This document shows positions 25,865 through 34,647 of a stretch of DNA of 64,000 nt, piece after piece. Made by a program: the position numbers and the translations under genes. The notes beneath the pieces were generated by a model. It saw only the letters and a program-made list of their open reading frames with translations, searched no databases and was not told where the DNA came from. Positions within the stretch are counted from its first letter, which is position 1. Every line of letters begins with the position of its first letter. The stretch is from an uncultured Oscillospiraceae bacterium (GTDB taxonomy: Bacteria; Bacillota; Clostridia; Oscillospirales; Ruminococcaceae), in assembly GCA_910579175.1 (NCBI GenBank), contig CAJTTB010000008.1:1-64000 (forward strand), in the 5' to 3' direction.

Positions 25865-26535
25865 ATTGGATTTTTAAAAAATTGATTGCCTGTGGAATTG
25901 AGTTGTTTTATCCATTCTTGAAATGGTTCTTTTTCTGAAAAATCGATAGAACCAATTACCCCTTGACATTTTACAGTATTTCCGAATTCTAAAACTCTTG
26001 TGACAACAACAGGAATGTCTTTAAAAATAGGGTCGGTATTCATTGTCATATAAAATTCTTCATTGATTGGAACGCCAGGTTCGGCGTGAAAGCGCAGTTG
26101 TGTGCTACAGATAGAATGAATGGTAATATCAAAAGTTTGCTTTACTGGTTGCGTGTCTTTGTTGTTGCGAAATAAAAAGAATTTGCGAGGAGGCGGTTCT
26201 ATTTTAGGGGAAGCAAGTGTAAGGCTTGCTCCAATCGATACAGGACAGGCATAAACGTCTTCTGAACCTGGTACTACGGTGTCATTTACCGAAACGAGGC
26301 GAAGTAAATTTTTATCTGAAATATAAACCTTTCCTGTAAAGATGTGAATTTCTCGTTGTTCATAGAGTCTTGCAATCTGTAAGGGGGTACCTATGGGATA
26401 AAGTGGAACAAAGTCATTTTTAAATTCGATAGAACGATTCTCTACATTAACACAGGCAACACCATCTTCTAAAAAAGTGCCCTTATCATCTTTTAGACGT
26501 GCGCGAAATTCTTGGTCATTTTTTTCAACATACAT
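25861..26535 (-). CDS. PilZ-like protein lacking c-di-GMP motifs
   Basis: A 224-residue protein resembling the PilZ protein at 9.4-10.1 kb in its N-terminal domain (IHIFTGKVYISDKNL versus VKVYTGQSYISSEEL), so the two are probably paralogues. At the place where that protein has KRNHFRVKY, this one has EDVYACPVSI, and no DxSxxG element is visible, so normal c-di-GMP binding is not expected. A Pro/Lys-rich insert (PPPRKFFLFRNN) lies mid-protein. It is convergent with csrA with overlapping stop codons. GGAGGA precedes the ATG. It may be a non-binding YcgR-type effector; the role is unknown. Confidence 0.6.
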   Translation of the reverse strand: MYVEKNDQEFRARLKDDKGTFLEDGVACVNVENRSIEFKNDFVPLYPIGTPLQIARLYEQREIHIFTGKVYISDKNLLRLVSVNDTVVPGSEDVYACPVSIGASLTLASPKIEPPPRKFFLFRNNKDTQPVKQTFDITIHSICSTQLRFHAEPGVPINEEFYMTMNTDPIFKDIPVVVTRVLEFGNTVKCQGVIGSIDFSEKEPFQEWIKQLNSTGNQFFKNPI

Positions 26536-27061
26536 GATAAATCCTCCTGTTTCAAGCTTTTATCATAAAAAGACAACAAAATAGCAATCATTTTTTTTTA
26601 CAATGATTGATTAGAAATATCTGATAAAATAGCAATCATGGATTCTATTTGAGTATGAATATTCAGCAAATAAAAATGATAGATGATTGGTTTTGGAGAT
26701 CAAACTCTCTTTATCATATCTAAATTTTGAGGCTATCTATATTGATAATCAGAGCGATAAAGACCGAACCTTTAGAGGACGTATGGTACATCGCCTGCAT
26801 CAAAAAAGTAGATAGATTTACATAAGTGCTTATATATACAACATTATGATAGAGTTGATGCCTCAGGATTAAAATCAACTACCATATCTAAAACAGTAGT
26901 TGAGATAAAAAGCTTGCTTATTTGTTGCCAAATCGTTCACTCTGGTCTATATTATAGCATAAATAAAAATTTTTGGATAGTATAAGATTCTCCAAAAATA
27001 AATGGTATAGGGGAAAAGAAGATAGAATGGAATAACAAGAAATTAGAATTGAGGTGAATGT
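26536..27061. other. Divergent intergenic region upstream of the fliT-like/fliD unit
   Basis: About 525 bases without a gene. It contains a 14-base direct repeat AAAATAGCAATCAT (26578-26591 and 26626-26639), a closed structure with arms GCGAT (26754-26758) and ATCGC (26790-26794), a hairpin CAACTAC/GTAGTTG (26876-26902), and the promoter listed separately. Confidence 0.45.
26925..26953 (+). promoter_or_regulatory. Probable sigma-A promoter of the fliT-like/fliD operon
   Basis: TTGCCA (26925-26930) and TATATT (26948-26953) with exactly 17 bases between. The start site would be about 100 bases before the first ATG. Confidence 0.55.
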
Positions 27062-27535
27062 ATGAATGAATTAGTACAGATGACTACATTGTTAAATCAG
27101 AAAAAGGATTTGTTTTTAGAGTTTGAACAGGCGACAGAAGAATTGTGTTATGTAGAGATTGATGCGATGGAATCATTGATGGATCAAAGGTTAAAATTAC
27201 AGGAAAAAATTGACGAATTGACACAACAACAACAACAAATTTATCAAAGTATGCCAGAATTAGAAGAAATTGTCGTAAATCCTATAGAAAAAAAGAATTT
27301 AACAGGGGATTTCAAATCCATACAAGAACTTTCTATACAAATAAAAGGAACCATTCAACGCATTATACAAATCTCACCTATGCTCCAGAGAAGAATCGAA
27401 AGAGAACGCGATGACTTGTTGGAAAAATTGCAAAATAGCAAAAAAAGCACTGCTGCTGTTGCCCAAAAGTATTACCAAACAGTCAGTAGTGGAGTAAGGC
27501 GACCATTTATCCAAAAAAATGGCAAAACGGTTTAA
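27062..27535 (+). CDS. FliT/FlgN-like flagellar chaperone
   Basis: A 157-residue, almost entirely helical protein with a Gln-rich coiled coil (IDELTQQQQQIYQSM at about residues 50-65) and a basic C-terminal tail. Gene position, directly upstream of fliD and fliS, and size fit a FliT-type chaperone for the filament cap protein, or a second FlgN. No decisive motif is present, so context and composition carry the call. GAGGTGAATGT precedes the ATG. A 103-base gap to fliD holds the fliD ribosome binding site and nothing else recognised. Confidence 0.6.
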   Translation: MNELVQMTTLLNQKKDLFLEFEQATEELCYVEIDAMESLMDQRLKLQEKIDELTQQQQQIYQSMPELEEIVVNPIEKKNLTGDFKSIQELSIQIKGTIQRIIQISPMLQRRIERERDDLLEKLQNSKKSTAAVAQKYYQTVSSGVRRPFIQKNGKTV

Positions 27536-27638
27536 AAAAATATTGGAAATCAATTCGGTCACTATTTCACTTTCAAAAATTTATTGCGATAATAATAAAT
27601 AGGGAATATATTATTTTATAGTAAAGGAGAAATGATTT

Positions 27639-30614
27639 ATGAGTATTAGCAGTTCTAGCACATACAGTGTAAGCAATAGCACCAGTGGTGCTACGAGCAA
27701 AGGTTTTAATGGATTGGCTTCTGGTATTGATACAGATAGCTTAGTAGAACAGATGCTTTCTGGGACACAAAATAAAATTGACAAACAACAGGGAATCAAA
27801 CAACAATTGCTTTGGCAACAGGAAATGTATCGAGATATTATCAGTTCTATCAATTCTTTCCACCAGGGATTTTTTGATACAGCTTTTGACGCAAGTTCTG
27901 CCAATAACCTAGCAAGCAATGACTTTTTTAATTCTATGATTTCCAAAATTAGCTCTGGTTCTGAGTATTTAAAGATTATTAGCTCTTCTCCAGAAGCCAA
28001 TGTTGGCGATATGAATGTGCTTGTAAAACAGTTGGCTGCTGCTGCAAAATTGGAAAGCTCTCAAAAGCTTAGCAGTGGTAAAAAAGTTGGAATTGATATC
28101 AGTGAAAATTATATCAAACAATTTGCCAAACAAGATGCAACCGTTGAATTGAGTGTCGGTGGTCGTAAAGTATCTATTGACTTAAATGGTCTCTCTTCTA
28201 CAGAAGAAATCGTTTCTAAAGTAAAAGATACCTTTTCTAAAGAAGGCATCAATGCAACTGTGAAGTTAAGCAATAACAAAATTGTAATGACTTCTGATTC
28301 TCAGATAAAAGTAACTGGTGGTACAGATGCAGGACTGAGTGCATTGGGTGTATCCAAAGATGCTACTTCCACCAATGTTTCTGGAGGCGTTCATTCTCTT
28401 TCAAGTACTACCTCTCCACAAACAAATACTGTTTCTTTTAATATTTCATTCAACGGCGTTTCTAAACAGATTACATTGACACCAAAATTAGGAGAAATGC
28501 CAAAAGAGCCAAATAAAAACAGTACCCAGGCGGAAAAAGACGCATGGAACAAATGGGTGGAAGAATCTAGAGATGCAATTGTAAAAGAGTTGGGTAAAGA
28601 GATCCAATCTGCTTTCGGAGGTACTTACAATGAAGCAGATGGCACTGTAACAGATGGTTATGTACAATTGTTAAAAGATGCAGATGGTTCTTATTATTTG
28701 GCTACTGACGGAAAACCAGGAAACTCCTTTACCATCACAGGAGAAAAGGCAAATTGGATAGGTGTAGAACCAGGTAGTACCAGCAATGTCAATTATGCCA
28801 CAAAATTGGGTGAATTGAGTGGAGTTGCTGGAGGCGCTTATAAATTTAATATCAATGGTGTTGATTTTTCATTTGACGCAGAAGATACTTTGGAAACGAT
28901 GATCAGCACAATTAACAGCAGTTCTGCAGGTGTACGTGTGAGTTATTCCTCTTTATCTGATACCCTTAAAATTGAAGCAAGTTCTTCTGGCTCTAAATAC
29001 AATATTACAATGTCACAAGAACAGGGCAATCTGTTGTCTGCAATATTTGGCAATGATGTAATTGCCAGCGGTTCTTCCATAGCAAGTGATCGGTTGTTGA
29101 CAAATGAAATCAGCGGTACTTACAACAAGAATATGGCTACCAACAGTGTAGATAAAACTGTTTCTTTCTCACTGAATGTAAATGGAACAAAACACACTTA
29201 TTCTATAAAAGGTGCTAAAAATTTAAAAGATGCAATTAATAAAGTCAATGCAGAATTAAAGAAAAGCGAAGATCAAGGCGGCTTTGGCGGTAAAATTGAG
29301 CTGACAGAAGATGGTGTGTTAAAGATACATGACGACTCTATGGTAGTTTCTTTTGATACCAGCAGAGTGGATGCTACAAATAAAACCGCTGTTCAAAACG
29401 CACAAAAGAAAGATCTCGCTTATGCACTTGGTTTTAGCATTGTAGGCAAAACAAATGTTGCAGATGAAAATACCAAACTTTCTAGTTTAAATGAAGCTTC
29501 TAGAAAGGCAATGGAAGCAATTGCACAATCAGCAGGAATGACCACTGGCAATAATACAACCATTGCAAGTATCAATGCTCATGCAGATACAACAGGTTTT
29601 CGCTTTGAAAATGGTCGTTTGATCGCCTCTCCTCTGTCAAATGGTAAAAAACCTCCAGCATATCCAGAAGTAAGAAAACTATTTGGAAACGTTAAATGGA
29701 GTGCATTGGGTCTTGGTGACGGTCAGATGAAAGGGCAAGCGATTCAAGGTCAAGATGCAATTGTCTATATCAATGGTATTGAAATTGAACGTAGCAGCAA
29801 TACATTTACTGTTGATGGCATTACCATGCAGTTGACAAAGGCAGTTGATTGGGTGGATAAAGATGGAAATCCAGCAACTAGTGTAGATGATGTTGCAATC
29901 TCAGGTACTTCTATTACAACAGAACGCGATACAGATGCCATTGTGGACACCATGAAGAAGTTTGTAGAAGAATACAACAAGATGATTGACAAACTATCTG
30001 GTTACACTGACGCAGATGCGACTTATAAGAAGTATAGCCCATTGACTGATGCACAAAGAAAAGAAATGTCTGACAAGGAAATCGAGCTTTGGGAAGAAAA
30101 GGCAAAAGAAGGTCTGTTGCGAAATGATGGAGATGTAGAGGCATTTTTAAGTCAGATGCGTATGGCATTATATACCAAACCAGAATCTTCTAAATTTGCA
30201 CTTTATGACATTGGTATTGAAACTGGAAAATGGACCGATAAAGGTAAACTTGTATTTGATGAAGCTGCATTCCGAACCGCTTTGGCAAATGATCCAGATT
30301 CTATCCGCAATTTGTTTACCGATCCTGATAATGGTCTTGCAAAACAGCTTACCACCATTATGGATAATGCTGCTAATCTGAGCACAGGTAGTCAGGGTAC
30401 TTTGGTTCAAAAAGCTGGTATGAAAGGCTGGTCTTCTGAGCAAACCAATGAAATTTCACAGAAATTGCAATCTATTGAAGATAAAATCAAAGATTTAAAG
30501 AGTAAATATGAAATAGAACGGCAACGTTATTGGAATCAGTTTACAAGTATGGAAAAATATTTATCTAATATGAATACACAAAGCGGTTGGCTTGCACAAC
30601 AGTTCTCTTATTAA
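27639..30614 (+). CDS. fliD: Filament cap protein FliD, enlarged
   Basis: Flagellar cap (HAP2), which sits at the filament tip and folds incoming flagellin. The conserved N-terminus (FNGLASGIDTDSLVEQML) and C-terminus (coiled-coil IEDKIKDLKSKYEIERQRYW, then FTSMEKYLSNMNTQSGWL) are present. At 991 residues it is roughly twice the common length. The extra material lies in the surface-exposed middle, with repeated S/T/G-rich beta segments (VSFNISFNGVSKQITL; VSFSLNVNGTKHTY) suggesting duplicated domains. AAAGGAGAAATGATTT precedes the ATG. It heads fliD-fliS-flgB-flgC. Confidence 0.96.
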   Translation: MSISSSSTYSVSNSTSGATSKGFNGLASGIDTDSLVEQMLSGTQNKIDKQQGIKQQLLWQQEMYRDIISSINSFHQGFFDTAFDASSANNLASNDFFNSMISKISSGSEYLKIISSSPEANVGDMNVLVKQLAAAAKLESSQKLSSGKKVGIDISENYIKQFAKQDATVELSVGGRKVSIDLNGLSSTEEIVSKVKDTFSKEGINATVKLSNNKIVMTSDSQIKVTGGTDAGLSALGVSKDATSTNVSGGVHSLSSTTSPQTNTVSFNISFNGVSKQITLTPKLGEMPKEPNKNSTQAEKDAWNKWVEESRDAIVKELGKEIQSAFGGTYNEADGTVTDGYVQLLKDADGSYYLATDGKPGNSFTITGEKANWIGVEPGSTSNVNYATKLGELSGVAGGAYKFNINGVDFSFDAEDTLETMISTINSSSAGVRVSYSSLSDTLKIEASSSGSKYNITMSQEQGNLLSAIFGNDVIASGSSIASDRLLTNEISGTYNKNMATNSVDKTVSFSLNVNGTKHTYSIKGAKNLKDAINKVNAELKKSEDQGGFGGKIELTEDGVLKIHDDSMVVSFDTSRVDATNKTAVQNAQKKDLAYALGFSIVGKTNVADENTKLSSLNEASRKAMEAIAQSAGMTTGNNTTIASINAHADTTGFRFENGRLIASPLSNGKKPPAYPEVRKLFGNVKWSALGLGDGQMKGQAIQGQDAIVYINGIEIERSSNTFTVDGITMQLTKAVDWVDKDGNPATSVDDVAISGTSITTERDTDAIVDTMKKFVEEYNKMIDKLSGYTDADATYKKYSPLTDAQRKEMSDKEIELWEEKAKEGLLRNDGDVEAFLSQMRMALYTKPESSKFALYDIGIETGKWTDKGKLVFDEAAFRTALANDPDSIRNLFTDPDNGLAKQLTTIMDNAANLSTGSQGTLVQKAGMKGWSSEQTNEISQKLQSIEDKIKDLKSKYEIERQRYWNQFTSMEKYLSNMNTQSGWLAQQFSY

Positions 30615-30630
30615 TTAGGTAGGTGAAGAC

Positions 30631-31008
30631 ATGCAGAGAAACCCTTATGCATCCTATAAAAAGCAGTCAGTTATGACGATGACACCAGGTGAAATGCTCT
30701 TGACTTTATATGATGAAATTTTAAAAGAACTTGCAACAGCAAAACGTGGCATAGAACAGAAAAATTATACAGAAGTCAATCGAGCACTACAAAAATCTCA
30801 GCGTATTTTAAATCATTTAAAGACGACTTTAGATTTTAAATATGATATTTCAAAGAATTTAAATTCTTTATATGATTATTTTATCAGCCGTATTGTATCG
30901 GCAAATATGAAAAAGGATATTAGTTTATTAGATGAAATCAGCCCTATGATTGCAGAATTGAGAGAGACCTATTCTCAGGCTGATAAATTATCTCGCAAAC
31001 ATCCATAG
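30631..31008 (+). CDS. fliS: Flagellin export chaperone FliS
   Basis: A 125-residue helical chaperone that keeps flagellin unpolymerised in the cytoplasm and delivers it to FlhA. The N-terminus (YASYKKQSVMTMTPGEMLL) and the LYDYFISRIVSANMKKD helix are typical. It begins 16 bases after fliD with GTAGGTGAAG before the ATG. Flagellin itself is not in this window. Confidence 0.95.
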   Translation: MQRNPYASYKKQSVMTMTPGEMLLTLYDEILKELATAKRGIEQKNYTEVNRALQKSQRILNHLKTTLDFKYDISKNLNSLYDYFISRIVSANMKKDISLLDEISPMIAELRETYSQADKLSRKHP

Positions 31009-31032
31009 CGATAGGAAAGAGAGGGAATCTTC

Positions 31033-31395
31033 TTGTTTTATAATTCAAAAGATTTTAGAGCAATGGAAAGCGGGCTGAATGCAGCTTGGCTTCAACAAAA
31101 GGTTGCTATACAAAATCTGTCTAATCTTGAAACGCCGCATTATAAATCAAAATCTGTTGTATTTGAAGATGTTTTAAATAAAAATATGAGGGATTATGAT
31201 AAGACACCTTATCAGTTTAGAACATCTATTCAAACAAACGAAAGTACTTCCAGGCGTCCAGATGAAAATAATGTGGACGCAGATACAGAAAGTTTGTCTT
31301 TATATAAAGCATATGTACAGTACAGCTATTTAACCCAAAAACTAAATGGTTCTTTTGCCAATTTCCGTTATGTACTCAACAATGCAATGAAATAA
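31033..31395 (+). CDS. flgB: Flagellar rod protein FlgB
   Basis: Proximal rod component, 120 residues. The family motif at the N-terminus is AIQNLSNLETPHYKSKSV, and the C-terminal helix reads LYKAYVQYSYLTQKL. Translation starts at TTG with GAGAGGGAATC before it. FlgB and FlgC normally head the fliE operon; here they lie after fliS, more than 6 kb from fliE. Confidence 0.94.
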   Translation: MFYNSKDFRAMESGLNAAWLQQKVAIQNLSNLETPHYKSKSVVFEDVLNKNMRDYDKTPYQFRTSIQTNESTSRRPDENNVDADTESLSLYKAYVQYSYLTQKLNGSFANFRYVLNNAMK

Positions 31396-31415
31396 TAAAG
31401 GGGGGATATTGACAA

Positions 31416-31853
31416 ATGGCTTTTTTAAGTTCTCTTGATATTTCTGGTAGCGCTTTGACAGCAGAGCGCTATCGTATGAATATTATTTTGCAAAATATTT
31501 CAAACGCGGATACCATTGGTACAGAAGACAAAGACCCTTATCGCAGAAAACAAGTAATATTTGAAGAGCGTCCATTGACCTTTGACGAAGAGCTCACTTC
31601 TGCACAGCGCAATCAAGTAAAAAGTGGTGGTGTTCGGATTACTAAAATTGTAGAAAATCAACGCGATTTTAAACCAGTATATGATCCAACCAACCCAAAT
31701 GCAAATGAGGATGGTTATGTGATGTATCCGAATGTAGATACAACAGAAGAGCGCATTGACTTACTGGCAGCTTCTAATGCTTATACTGCAAATTTAACTG
31801 CATTGGGTGTTGTAAAGGCAATGACGATGAAGGCTTTGGAAATTGGAAAATAA
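31416..31853 (+). CDS. flgC: Flagellar rod protein FlgC
   Basis: Rod component of 145 residues. The start (MAFLSSLDISGSALTAERYR), the ILQNISNADT motif with the usual polar insert, and the ending (LLAASNAYTANLTALGVVKA) are characteristic. It follows flgB by 20 bases with GGGGGGATATT upstream. The unusual genomic position is shared with flgB. Confidence 0.95.
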   Translation: MAFLSSLDISGSALTAERYRMNIILQNISNADTIGTEDKDPYRRKQVIFEERPLTFDEELTSAQRNQVKSGGVRITKIVENQRDFKPVYDPTNPNANEDGYVMYPNVDTTEERIDLLAASNAYTANLTALGVVKAMTMKALEIGK

Positions 31854-31875
31854 TTCTCTGAAAGGGTGAGTATGT

Positions 31876-32337
31876 TTGTATAAGTATCGTATAGATACCG
31901 AATATTTTTCCCAGAGAATACAATGTTCCCGTGATGATAAGTATGAATGTTTGAGAACCATTCAATTTCTTGCAGAAGTTGAAAATGTTTATCACAGTGG
32001 AGGTGTTGCAGCAGTTGATCGGCTGTTGGAGACAGAACCCACAAAGTTTTCTGCGGTGTTTTTGTATCGTGCTGTAGAATTATTTATGGATGTAAAGAGT
32101 TCTCAGCAAATTCGAACGGTATTATATAATCGTATTATTACATCGAATTTTGTAGGAGCACAATTCTTGAATGGAGTAGTGATTACAGAAGCATTATGTG
32201 CCATTCTTGATAAAGAATCTTCAGATTATATTTTTAATTTTTTAATTCCTTCTTTTTTTGGAATTGATTTTGAAGATAATGCTAGACAGGCTTATCGAGA
32301 CTTTAGAAGGTCTAAGATGAAGTTACAGGGGAGTTGA
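31876..32337 (+). CDS. Unrecognised helical protein at the end of the fliD-fliS-flgB-flgC unit
   Basis: A 153-residue, mainly helical, soluble protein with no signal peptide or membrane segment. It starts at TTG, with AAAGGGTGAG upstream and 22 bases after flgC, so it belongs to that operon. A stretch at residues ~35-95 (VYHSGGVAAVDRLLE, then AVELFMDVKSSQQIRTVL) has the helix pattern of the cytoplasmic loop of MotA/ExbB-type stators, without their membrane helices. The resemblance is by eye and could be chance. An inverted repeat (GCTGC…GCAGC, near 32412-32433) follows it. No function is assigned. Confidence 0.6.
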   Translation: MYKYRIDTEYFSQRIQCSRDDKYECLRTIQFLAEVENVYHSGGVAAVDRLLETEPTKFSAVFLYRAVELFMDVKSSQQIRTVLYNRIITSNFVGAQFLNGVVITEALCAILDKESSDYIFNFLIPSFFGIDFEDNARQAYRDFRRSKMKLQGS

Positions 32338-32515
32338 TCAAACGTCATGTTTGATTTTCTAAAAGAAATTTAGTAAAGGGATATATTGAATTTCATATAA
32401 CGACAGGAATTGCTGCTAACGATGGTTGGCAGCGTCCTTTTGTCCAAATACTATACAAAATAAGTATATTTTTATAGGGGTTTTGCTAATAAAAAAATAA
32501 AGACGGACTTTTTCC

Positions 32516-32544
32516 TTGAAAAGAAGTTTATCATATGCTATAGT
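32516..32544 (+). promoter_or_regulatory. Sigma-A promoter of the hemerythrin gene
   Basis: TTGAAA (32516-32521), 17 bases, TATAGT (32539-32544), with TGC before the -10. The start site would be about 68 bases before the ATG, so the gene is independent of the flagellar operon upstream. Confidence 0.7.
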
Positions 32545-32618
32545 AAAAATAGGAAATTTACAATATTGCTGATATATCAGTTAAATATAAAAGTTTATCA
32601 ATAAAGGAGAAATATAAT

Positions 32619-33026
32619 ATGGCGTACATATTAACAGATGATTTGAAAACAGGAAATGTATTAATTGATACAGAACATCAACAGCTTTTTGATAGAATTA
32701 ACACGCTATTGGATGCCTGTACACAAGGAAAAGGACGCTTGCAAATTGACACAACTTTAAAATTTTTAAATGATTATATTGTAAAACATTTTAATGATGA
32801 AGAAGCACTACAACAAAAGGTACAATATCCAGATTACCCAAATCATAAACGCTATCATGAAAGTTATAAAAAGATTGTAAAAGATGTTATAGAAGAATTT
32901 GAAAAAGATGGTACCAGTATTACATTGGTAGCAAAGGTAAATACCAATATTGCTGGATGGCTGGTGAATCACATTAAAAGTGAGGATAAAAAACTGGCAT
33001 CTTATATTAAGCAACAGGGAAAATAA
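32619..33026 (+). CDS. Bacteriohemerythrin
   Basis: A single-domain oxygen-binding di-iron protein of 135 residues. The complete ligand set is visible: His20 (DTEHQQLF), His57 and Glu61 (KHFNDEE), His76 and His80 (HKRYH), His118 and Asp123 (HIKSED). In anaerobes it is thought to bind or detoxify oxygen, or to signal oxygen to receptors. AAAGGAG precedes the ATG. It has its own promoter and terminator, so it is a monocistronic gene placed between flagellar and potassium-uptake genes. The family call is very secure; its role here is inferred. Confidence 0.95.
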   Translation: MAYILTDDLKTGNVLIDTEHQQLFDRINTLLDACTQGKGRLQIDTTLKFLNDYIVKHFNDEEALQQKVQYPDYPNHKRYHESYKKIVKDVIEEFEKDGTSITLVAKVNTNIAGWLVNHIKSEDKKLASYIKQQGK

Positions 33027-33054
33027 AAAGAGCTGTTTTTACAGCTCTTTTTTT
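33025..33054. terminator. Intrinsic terminator after hemerythrin, usable from both sides
   Basis: AAAGAGCTGT (33027-33036) pairs with ACAGCTCTTT (33041-33050) around TTTT, with As before and Ts after. A weaker hairpin, CCAGA/TCTGG at about 33071-33087, lies closer to the trkH end. Confidence 0.9.
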
Positions 33055-33174
33055 ATTTAATAAAAGGCTCCAGATAGATTGTCTGGCGAAAAGGATAGTA
33101 TAAAGATATATAAGCTATGATACTCAGCTCATATGGGGCGATTATCGCTATTTTGGGTTATATCAGAGTTGCTT

Positions 33175-34635
33175 TTATGAAAGTAGTTTCTTTTTATGCA
33201 TCCATATTTTGGGGTAGAAAAGGACAAAGATTGGAAAAATTTCTAGTCTGCCCGCCAACATATCAAAGGATAATACCAATTTGGCAAAAGGAGAGAAATC
33301 TGCGAAATTTCCCATTGGTCCCACATGTTCTAAACCTGGTCCAATATTGTTGATACAACTGATAACAGCAGTAGTTGTAGTAGTAAAATCGAAGTTATCA
33401 AATGAAATCAGCAAAATAGAAATAGCAAGGATCATCATATAAACGATAAAGAAAGAATAGATACCCCGTGAGACAGCAGTCTCTACTGGCTTGCCATCAA
33501 ATTTAATGGTATGGACTGATTTTGGAGAAAAAGTCTGGCGAATCTCATTAATTCCAGTTTTAAATAAGATGATGATACGAGAAATCTTGATACCCCCACC
33601 GGTAGAGCCAGCACAGGCGCCAAAGAACATCAATGCCACTAGGATACATTTTGACAACAATGGCCAGTTATTAAAATCGGTGGTAGCATATCCTGTTGTG
33701 GTGATAATAGAGGACACCTGAAAAAATGCGTGTCGAAAAGAATCGGAAAAGTTTTCATAAATAGAATAGGTATTGATTGAAATAATTATGGTAGAAACCG
33801 CTATAATTGCCAGATAGCAGCGCAGTTCTTCACTTTTAAAGACCTGCAAAAATTTTCTCATTAATAAAAAGTAAAACATATTAAAGTTGATACCAAATAA
33901 TATCATGAAAATGGCAATGATGTATTGCAGATAAGCACTGTCATAAGCGGCAATGCTGATATTTTTAATGGCAAATCCACCTGTGCCTGCGGTACCAAAT
34001 GAATGGACTACAGAATCGAAAATGGGCATTCCACCAATAATTAGTAAAATAATTTCTATAATGGTCATTAACACATAGATGGCATATAAAATGCGGGCAG
34101 TTAAACCGATTTTGGAAACCAGTTTTCCGACAGTTGGACCTGGCACTTCTGCACGCATTAAGTACATAGATTGATTGTTGTGCTGTGGTAGGATTGCCAA
34201 AACAAAAACTAAAATTCCCATGCCACCAATCCAGTGGGTGAAGCTCCTCCAAAATAATATACTGAGGGGTAGTGCTTCTATGTTGGTAAGGATACTGGAA
34301 CCAGTTGTGGTAAAGCCAGATACTGTTTCAAAAATACAATCGATATAAGAAGGGATACTCTTGCTTAAATAAAAGGGCAAAGCCCCCAACAGTGATAATA
34401 AAATCCAGCTCAATGCCACAACTGTAAAGCCTTCACGGGCAAAGATAGCAGATTTTTTTGGTTTGCGAAAGGAAATCACTATACCAATGATAAGGGTGAT
34501 GGCTGCCGGGATTAAAAATGCCCGAAGTGTATTGGATTCCTTGTAGAATATAGAAATCATCGCAGGCAAAAGCAACAGCACTGCTTCAATTTTTAAAATC
34601 CGTCCAATGATGAATAAAACCATTTTATAATTCAT
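33175..34635 (-). CDS. trkH: Potassium uptake protein TrkH
   Basis: Membrane pore subunit of the Trk/Ktr potassium transporter, 486 residues with about ten membrane segments. The four pore-loop filter regions can be seen: TTTGSS, GTAGTGGF, TTTGYATTDF and NNIGPGLE. It works with the cytoplasmic gating protein TrkA encoded 12 bases upstream. GAGGTC precedes the ATG. It ends close to the hemerythrin gene with a shared terminator between. It is not functionally linked to the flagellar genes apart from position. Confidence 0.96.
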   Translation of the reverse strand: MNYKMVLFIIGRILKIEAVLLLLPAMISIFYKESNTLRAFLIPAAITLIIGIVISFRKPKKSAIFAREGFTVVALSWILLSLLGALPFYLSKSIPSYIDCIFETVSGFTTTGSSILTNIEALPLSILFWRSFTHWIGGMGILVFVLAILPQHNNQSMYLMRAEVPGPTVGKLVSKIGLTARILYAIYVLMTIIEIILLIIGGMPIFDSVVHSFGTAGTGGFAIKNISIAAYDSAYLQYIIAIFMILFGINFNMFYFLLMRKFLQVFKSEELRCYLAIIAVSTIIISINTYSIYENFSDSFRHAFFQVSSIITTTGYATTDFNNWPLLSKCILVALMFFGACAGSTGGGIKISRIIILFKTGINEIRQTFSPKSVHTIKFDGKPVETAVSRGIYSFFIVYMMILAISILLISFDNFDFTTTTTAVISCINNIGPGLEHVGPMGNFADFSPFAKLVLSFDMLAGRLEIFPIFVLFYPKIWMHKKKLLS

Positions 34636-34647
34636 AATGACCTCAAC

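Noticed and set aside
26754..26794. A c-di-GMP (GEMM) riboswitch
   Set aside because: The conserved GEMM strings and tetraloop-receptor elements are absent, though the region is structured.
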